A stretch of 64,000 bases of DNA from a bacterium. GTDB taxonomy: Bacteria > UBP4 > UBA4092 > JAOAEQ01. Where the stretch lies: the NCBI GenBank assembly GCA_026416715.1, contig JAOAEQ010000017.1, positions 4,870 through 68,869 on the forward strand, read 5' to 3'. Every line of letters begins with the position of its first letter. Position 1 is the first letter of the stretch. Under the pieces are notes generated by a model. That model ran no database searches and had not been told where the DNA came from. It saw nothing but the letters and a program-made list of their open reading frames with translations. Positions 60,131-64,000 of the stretch are shown here, piece after piece. The position numbers and the translations under genes were made by a program.

Positions 60131-62347
60131 CTATCCTAAATCAGGCGATTTCGGTCGAGTTATCTTGCGGCGGGTAAAATAAAACGTCAATCCTATTCCG
60201 ATGAAACTGGTTATGGTAAGAATCCAGCCAAGGGTTTCCGCCCAAGTGTTTCGGTAGGTCAATTCAACCTGATAATTTTCTCCTTTCGGCAGGGTTAATC
60301 GCATTAACCCTATTTCATCAGCAAGTATAGTAATTTGGAATTTGGAATTTGACGTTTGATATTTGGATAACGTTGCTTGCCAGCAGGGATAGTATGCAAC
60401 TTTAACTAAAACCGGAACGTCCGTTTCTGCAGATTGAACGGATAAGGTTATCCGGTCTCCTGAAAAAGATGTAACTTGAATATCTGCGCGCGTAGTATCG
60501 TATTCAATCCAGCTCGAAGTATAAGAAGGTATATCATAGATATTAAATTCATCGATTTCTCGAACCAATCGGAAGGTTGAACTACGGTTGAAAAACGCAA
60601 TAACCTTATCTTCATTGCGGTTAGTAACAATTGTCGTGATATTCATTTTTCGGCAGAACGCGAATAACCGCGATTCTTCCATCAGCTCCCAAGGAACGCC
60701 CAGCAGCGAGCGATTATCCAGCGAATCCGCTTCTTGCCGGATAACGATTGGCGCTTTCTTGCCGAAAAAGAGATAACTCGCTACAGTATAAAATGGCGTA
60801 TTCAATCCGCCGATAATCTGCCGGCCAGTATATATTGGAGTTAAACTCATACTATGCGTCTGGAATTGCGGGGGTAATGTTTTATATTTCAACGAACTTG
60901 CGGTGAAGAGAATTCTTCCTGCATCAATTGCAGAGGTATAATAATTCTGACTTCTGCCTTCTGGGTTCTTGCCTTTATCTTCTGTCAGGTGTTTCCAAAG
61001 TTCATCCAGTTGATATTCTTTAACCACCGTCGGTAGGAATCCAATTCGGTTATATCCTTGCGAGAAATCGTAAAATGTCCAGAGTATCGTTCCTGAAAAC
61101 CAAAAAATACCGAGGAGAATAATCAGGAGAAATAACGTGATTAGAAATGGATACACAATTCTCATTCCAAATTGAGCAGGCAGCAGTTTAACTGTAAAAT
61201 TTGCAATGCTAATTCTGCATTTTGCAATGAGTTCATAGATTCCAATCCCGCTAGTGAGGATAACCGCAAAATGGAATCCGTCTTTCAATCGAACAACATC
61301 GAGAAAATAGAAATGGAATATCGGGATTAGAATGAGCTGAACGAAAGTCAGAAATCCAAGCATTAAGAGCGGAGTAACGACCAACCCGGCTAGGATAGCT
61401 TTCTGACGAACCGGCTGATTCGGATTCAAGAGCGAAACCGCACTGACGAGATATAAGAGCAGGAAAAAGAGATTGGTTTTCCCATCCGCTAATGAGGAGA
61501 GTAACGCTAGTAATGCTGCGAATTGATTCCCGGTTTCCTGCCCTGACCAGATTTGAAGTGAAGAAACATAATTATGCCGGATAAATAGCGGCACCCACCA
61601 GAACGCACTTAACCCTAACCCTAGTAGAATCGCAAGTCCGAAAACGTTCAGTGATTTCCGCAATGAACATTGTTTCGTTCGTTTGAATCCATAGAGCATT
61701 GCGATTAATCCGAATATCGGCAAAAAGATATGGTATGGATGACACACCAACGCAAGAGCAAATAATCCTGCTAACCCAGCGATATTGCGTTTTCTCGGTT
61801 TCGCAACCAGATTCTTGATACCGAACCAGAGAATTAACGGATAGAATCCGAGCGCAATCCGTGAATTCGTTAATCCGACCAGAACACCATAAAATACGCC
61901 GCTGGCGTTCCCGAGCTCGAGCAGGATGAGGAGATACAATGCGGTGAAGAATCCGGCGATATACCCGAATCCAGATTTTCGAAGGAAATAATAACTCGTT
62001 ATTACTGGGAAAAATAAGGCGAATAACAGAATGAAATTGTATATCTGCCCGATGGGAACAAGGGTTAAACAGAGATAATAGAACAAGATACCCAAAAAAA
62101 TCGACCCCGGCGGATAAAATTGCAGTTCCGGAATCCCAGCGAACCAATATGGATTCCAATCAACCAGCCGATGATGAACCGGAACGGATTGAGTTACCGC
62201 ATAATACAGCGAAAAATAATGGAAACTATTATCATCATAAATAAACGGCTGGGAATTAAACAGAAATCCGAAGGTATATAGGCCTAAGATTACTAAAAGG
62301 AAAATAGGGAAAAAACAGAACCAAAAATGCTTACGCTTCTTTTGCAT
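60131..62347 (-). CDS. PTPS-related polytopic membrane protein
   Basis: A 738-aa membrane protein with about a dozen helices and an outer C-terminal domain. SQPFIYDDNSFHYFSLYYAVTQ and VDWNPYWFAGIPELQFYPPGS near the N terminus are typical of the PTPS_related (6-pyruvoyl-tetrahydropterin synthase-related) membrane family, a GT-C-like group. The C terminus has VKVAYYPCWQATL and PKGENYQVELTYRNT, matching YfhO's YYPGWRAYV and PPGNYQVEFRYF. Between them an extra segment (KYQTSNSKFQI) is encoded by a heptamer repeat at 60335-60369. Likely an envelope glycosylation enzyme; donor unknown. Confidence 0.78.
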   Translation of the reverse strand: MQKKRKHFWFCFFPIFLLVILGLYTFGFLFNSQPFIYDDNSFHYFSLYYAVTQSVPVHHRLVDWNPYWFAGIPELQFYPPGSIFLGILFYYLCLTLVPIGQIYNFILLFALFFPVITSYYFLRKSGFGYIAGFFTALYLLILLELGNASGVFYGVLVGLTNSRIALGFYPLILWFGIKNLVAKPRKRNIAGLAGLFALALVCHPYHIFLPIFGLIAMLYGFKRTKQCSLRKSLNVFGLAILLGLGLSAFWWVPLFIRHNYVSSLQIWSGQETGNQFAALLALLSSLADGKTNLFFLLLYLVSAVSLLNPNQPVRQKAILAGLVVTPLLMLGFLTFVQLILIPIFHFYFLDVVRLKDGFHFAVILTSGIGIYELIAKCRISIANFTVKLLPAQFGMRIVYPFLITLFLLIILLGIFWFSGTILWTFYDFSQGYNRIGFLPTVVKEYQLDELWKHLTEDKGKNPEGRSQNYYTSAIDAGRILFTASSLKYKTLPPQFQTHSMSLTPIYTGRQIIGGLNTPFYTVASYLFFGKKAPIVIRQEADSLDNRSLLGVPWELMEESRLFAFCRKMNITTIVTNRNEDKVIAFFNRSSTFRLVREIDEFNIYDIPSYTSSWIEYDTTRADIQVTSFSGDRITLSVQSAETDVPVLVKVAYYPCWQATLSKYQTSNSKFQITILADEIGLMRLTLPKGENYQVELTYRNTWAETLGWILTITSFIGIGLTFYFTRRKITRPKSPDLG
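60335..60369 (+). repeat. Intragenic heptamer repeat
   Basis: Five consecutive words TTGGAAT, TTGGAAT, TTGACGT, TTGATAT, TTGGATA in an exact 7-base register. Read on the minus strand they encode the loop segment of the PTPS-related protein. Confidence 0.75.
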
Positions 62348-62400
62348 GGTGACTCTATCTTGCGCCCTTGACTAAACTTTGCGAACCTTATGGTTAGTGG

Positions 62401-63360
62401 TTAAGTCGCTAAGATTTGTCCGAGATTATAGAGTTCTAGCTGGATTGGTTTCGTCTGCTGCCAAGAGTATGGTAGTGGATATACCGAGAACCGATTCGAT
62501 TCTATTCCAACCATTTTATCCGTTTCACCGGATTCGATGAGTTCAACGGCTCGCGCACCGAGCCGACTCGCAAGTATCCGGTCGAACGCGACCGGTATTC
62601 CGCCTCGTTGCAGATGACCGATAACACAATATCGAGTGTCATATCCGACTTTATCTTTAATCTGCTGGGCAAGTTCAGCGGCATCCCCTGCGCCTTCAGC
62701 AACGACGATAATACTACTGGATTTCCCGCGCCGTTTCCCCGCTTCGAGTTTCTCACATAACGAATCTACCGTATATGGAATTTCCGGAACTAAAATAAAT
62801 TCTGCACCGCCAGCTAACCCGGTCTGCAGCGCAATGTATCCATGTTCGCGACCCATAACTTCAACGACAAATAACCGGTCATACGAGGTGGCGGTATCCC
62901 GGATTTTATCAATAGCTTCAAGCGCAGTGGTTACCGCAGTCCAAAATCCAATGGTATAATCCGTTCCAGCAAGGTCGTTATCTATCGTTGACGGAACATT
63001 GATAACTTGGACACCCCATCCAGCTAATTCATGCGCGCCATGTGATGTCCCATCGCCGCCGATAGTTATAATCGCATCAAGGTTATGTCTTTTTATCTGA
63101 TTAACTGCCAGCTGTTGTCCATCTTTAGTTCGAAACGCTTGACTTCGTGCGCTTTTTAGAATCGTTCCGCCCCGGTTCAGAATCCCGCTTACTGATGATA
63201 AATTCATCGGCATAAACTCACCTTGAATCAACCCTTCAAACCCGCGCATAATCCCGATTATTTCGAATCCATGATATATCCCGGTTCGAACGATCGCGCG
63301 AATCGCCGCATTCATCCCCGGCGCATCACCACCACTGGTTAAAACACCTATCCGTTTCAT
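62401..63360 (-). CDS. pfkA: 6-phosphofructokinase
   Basis: A 319-aa phosphofructokinase, the committed step of glycolysis. GVLTSGGDAPGMNAAIRAIVR (ATP/substrate loop), IGGDGTSHGAHELA with Gly at the position equivalent to E. coli 104 (ATP type), PSTIDNDLAGTDYTIGFWTAV with the catalytic Asp and VVEVMGREHGYIA are present. Position 124 is Ser where ATP enzymes have Gly and pyrophosphate enzymes Lys, and GFWTA replaces the usual GFDTA. ATP dependence is likely but not certain. No clear ribosome-binding site is visible; a palindromic element fills the upstream region. Confidence 0.93.
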   Translation of the reverse strand: MKRIGVLTSGGDAPGMNAAIRAIVRTGIYHGFEIIGIMRGFEGLIQGEFMPMNLSSVSGILNRGGTILKSARSQAFRTKDGQQLAVNQIKRHNLDAIITIGGDGTSHGAHELAGWGVQVINVPSTIDNDLAGTDYTIGFWTAVTTALEAIDKIRDTATSYDRLFVVEVMGREHGYIALQTGLAGGAEFILVPEIPYTVDSLCEKLEAGKRRGKSSSIIVVAEGAGDAAELAQQIKDKVGYDTRYCVIGHLQRGGIPVAFDRILASRLGARAVELIESGETDKMVGIESNRFSVYPLPYSWQQTKPIQLELYNLGQILAT

Positions 63361-63370
63361 AATACATTTT

Positions 63371-63472
63371 AACTAAAAAACTTAAGAACTAAGAAGCAGA
63401 AGAATATAATCTCAGTACCCTAGTTTGTTCTTTTGTTTTTTCTTCCTTTCGTTCTTTCGTTTTTTCTTTTTA
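63371..63472. repeat. Heptamer-register palindrome upstream of pfkA
   Basis: Left words AACTAAA, AAACTTA, AGAACTA, AGAAGCA, GAAGAAT (63371-63405) and right words TTTGTTC, TTTTGTT, TTTTCTT, CCTTTCG, TTCTTTC, GTTTTTT (63424-63465) hold 7-base registers and are roughly complementary. Confidence 0.6.
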
Positions 63473-63746
63473 GTCAACTAATTTCTCTAATTTTAATCAT
63501 TTAACTAATTAGGTATTCAATATTGTACCTTAATTCGGCAGGTTAAACAAAAGAAGATACGTTATTTAGAATAGGAATTTGTGAATTTAGGAATTGAGAA
63601 ATTGAGAAAAGAATATAAGCAAACTCACCAATGGTGAGTTTGCTTGTGCCTTCTAATAGAAGTAACCTCTTAATGAGACTACACAAATGTATGAATGTTA
63701 ACCAAATTACGGAGTTCGTAATTTGCTTCGGTGTAGCTCCCTGTGG
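63473..63746. other. Intergenic region with a terminator hairpin
   Basis: No gene. AAGCAAACTCACC (63617-63629) and GGTGAGTTTGCTT (63633-63645) form a 13-bp stem. On the minus strand it is followed by ATATTCTTTTC, so it terminates the partial gene ending at 63747. Confidence 0.75.
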
Positions 63747-64000
63747 TTATTGTTTTAATTCAACGGCATCGAAATAAATCGCTTGGTAGGGATTCCCACT
63801 CGGATTGATGGCCACTAGCTGCACCGCATTGTATGGCGTCAACGGTCGGTATCCCACCTGCACCTGCCGCCATTGTCCCGGTACCCATTTCCCCGGCTGC
63901 AAAATCGCATTCCCACTCTCGATAATCTTCGTATATCCACTATCGTAACTATATAAGTACAAATATACCTTCTGCGTCTGACCCAGCACCGTCGCTGCAC
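63747..64000 (-). CDS. C-terminal end of a secreted beta-sandwich protein (partial)
   Basis: The reading frame is open from the right edge of the window to the stop at 63747, so the start is outside the window and the apparent GTG at 63989 is internal. The visible about 84 residues, with KVYLYLYSYDSGYTKII, PGKWVPGQWRQVQVGYRPLTPYNAVQLVAI and YFDAVELK at the end, look like a carbohydrate-binding or other jelly-roll domain closing a large exported protein. Nothing more can be said of the full product. Confidence 0.7.
   Translation of the reverse strand, partial: AATVLGQTQKVYLYLYSYDSGYTKIIESGNAILQPGKWVPGQWRQVQVGYRPLTPYNAVQLVAINPSGNPYQAIYFDAVELKQ

Noticed and set aside
17410-63472. CRISPR array
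   Set aside because: The repeats are short, degenerate and without spacers, so they do not form an array; no cas-like gene is present.

Overview
This 64 kb window looks like chromosomal DNA of an uncultured, rather AT-rich bacterium, probably with a Gram-negative type of envelope. Evidence: alaS, priA, mnmG, ruvX, mltG and rnpB; lipoprotein-type and ordinary signal peptides; type IV pilus retraction ATPases; and a dense, mostly operonic layout on both strands. I cannot place the phylum. A SpoIID-domain protein, a Clp1/Grc3-like polynucleotide kinase, an FTR-type reductase with Rieske proteins, paired GHL10 family proteins and YfhO-type membrane proteins suggest a candidate-phylum lineage rather than a model taxon.

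Layout. 1-2454: decayed integrated element with an excisionase-like protein and a frameshifted, nonsense-interrupted tyrosine recombinase ending 30 bp from the CCA end of tRNA-Leu(UAA). 2799-8612: Spy-like secreted protein, then a minus-strand run of radical SAM protein, endonuclease V, Mth938-like protein and Clp1-like kinase, then a membrane-anchored unknown and a divergent SRAP (YedK/HMCES) protein. 8731-13196: DUF362 protein, membrane transporter, P-loop kinase, secreted DUF4412-like protein, tRNA-Thr and tRNA-Tyr. 13197-20680: alaS, ruvX-mltG, sugar isomerase, glycosyltransferase, GHL10 protein. 20894-23884: redox operon (two Rieske proteins, FTR, glutaredoxin) behind an ion-transporter-superfamily permease that carries an inserted beta-rich domain. 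24016-30007: LacI plus GHL10 pair, queuosine-precursor transporter, mnmG, ROK kinase. 30544-38285: a small broken gene, priA, FHA protein, comF, and a GAF histidine kinase/HD-GYP regulator pair. 38600-49212: tRNA-Cys, agmatinase, DksA-like protein, two small membrane proteins, acyl-CoA synthetase, tRNA-Gly, GT2 plus YfhO, RNase P RNA, TspO, DUF523/DUF1722. 49258-63360: Asp-box repeat protein, SpoIID protein, BadF kinase, twin pilT with an MshEN protein and a zinc-ribbon coiled-coil protein, PDZ/cohesin-like protein, NMT1-like lipoprotein, PTPS-related membrane protein, pfkA. The window ends inside a secreted protein gene.

How genes may work together. The GAF kinase and HD-GYP regulator are a likely cyclic-di-GMP-linked two-component pair, and the two pilT-type ATPases with MshEN and FHA proteins point to surface motility. 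LacI, GHL10 proteins, ROK and BadF kinases, a sugar isomerase and phosphofructokinase point to carbohydrate use. GT2/YfhO pairs point to lipid-linked glycosylation. EndoV, Clp1-like kinase and SRAP lie within 5 kb and may form a nucleic-acid repair neighbourhood.

The most unusual signal is a family of about 16 short, mostly intergenic, imperfectly palindromic elements whose arms are built from degenerate words in a 7-nt register (for example TTGGAAT, CTTAGCA, AACTTTT). One element supplies the hydrophobic core of a lipoprotein signal peptide (58808-58970) and another sits inside a beta-turn of a membrane protein (60335-60369).
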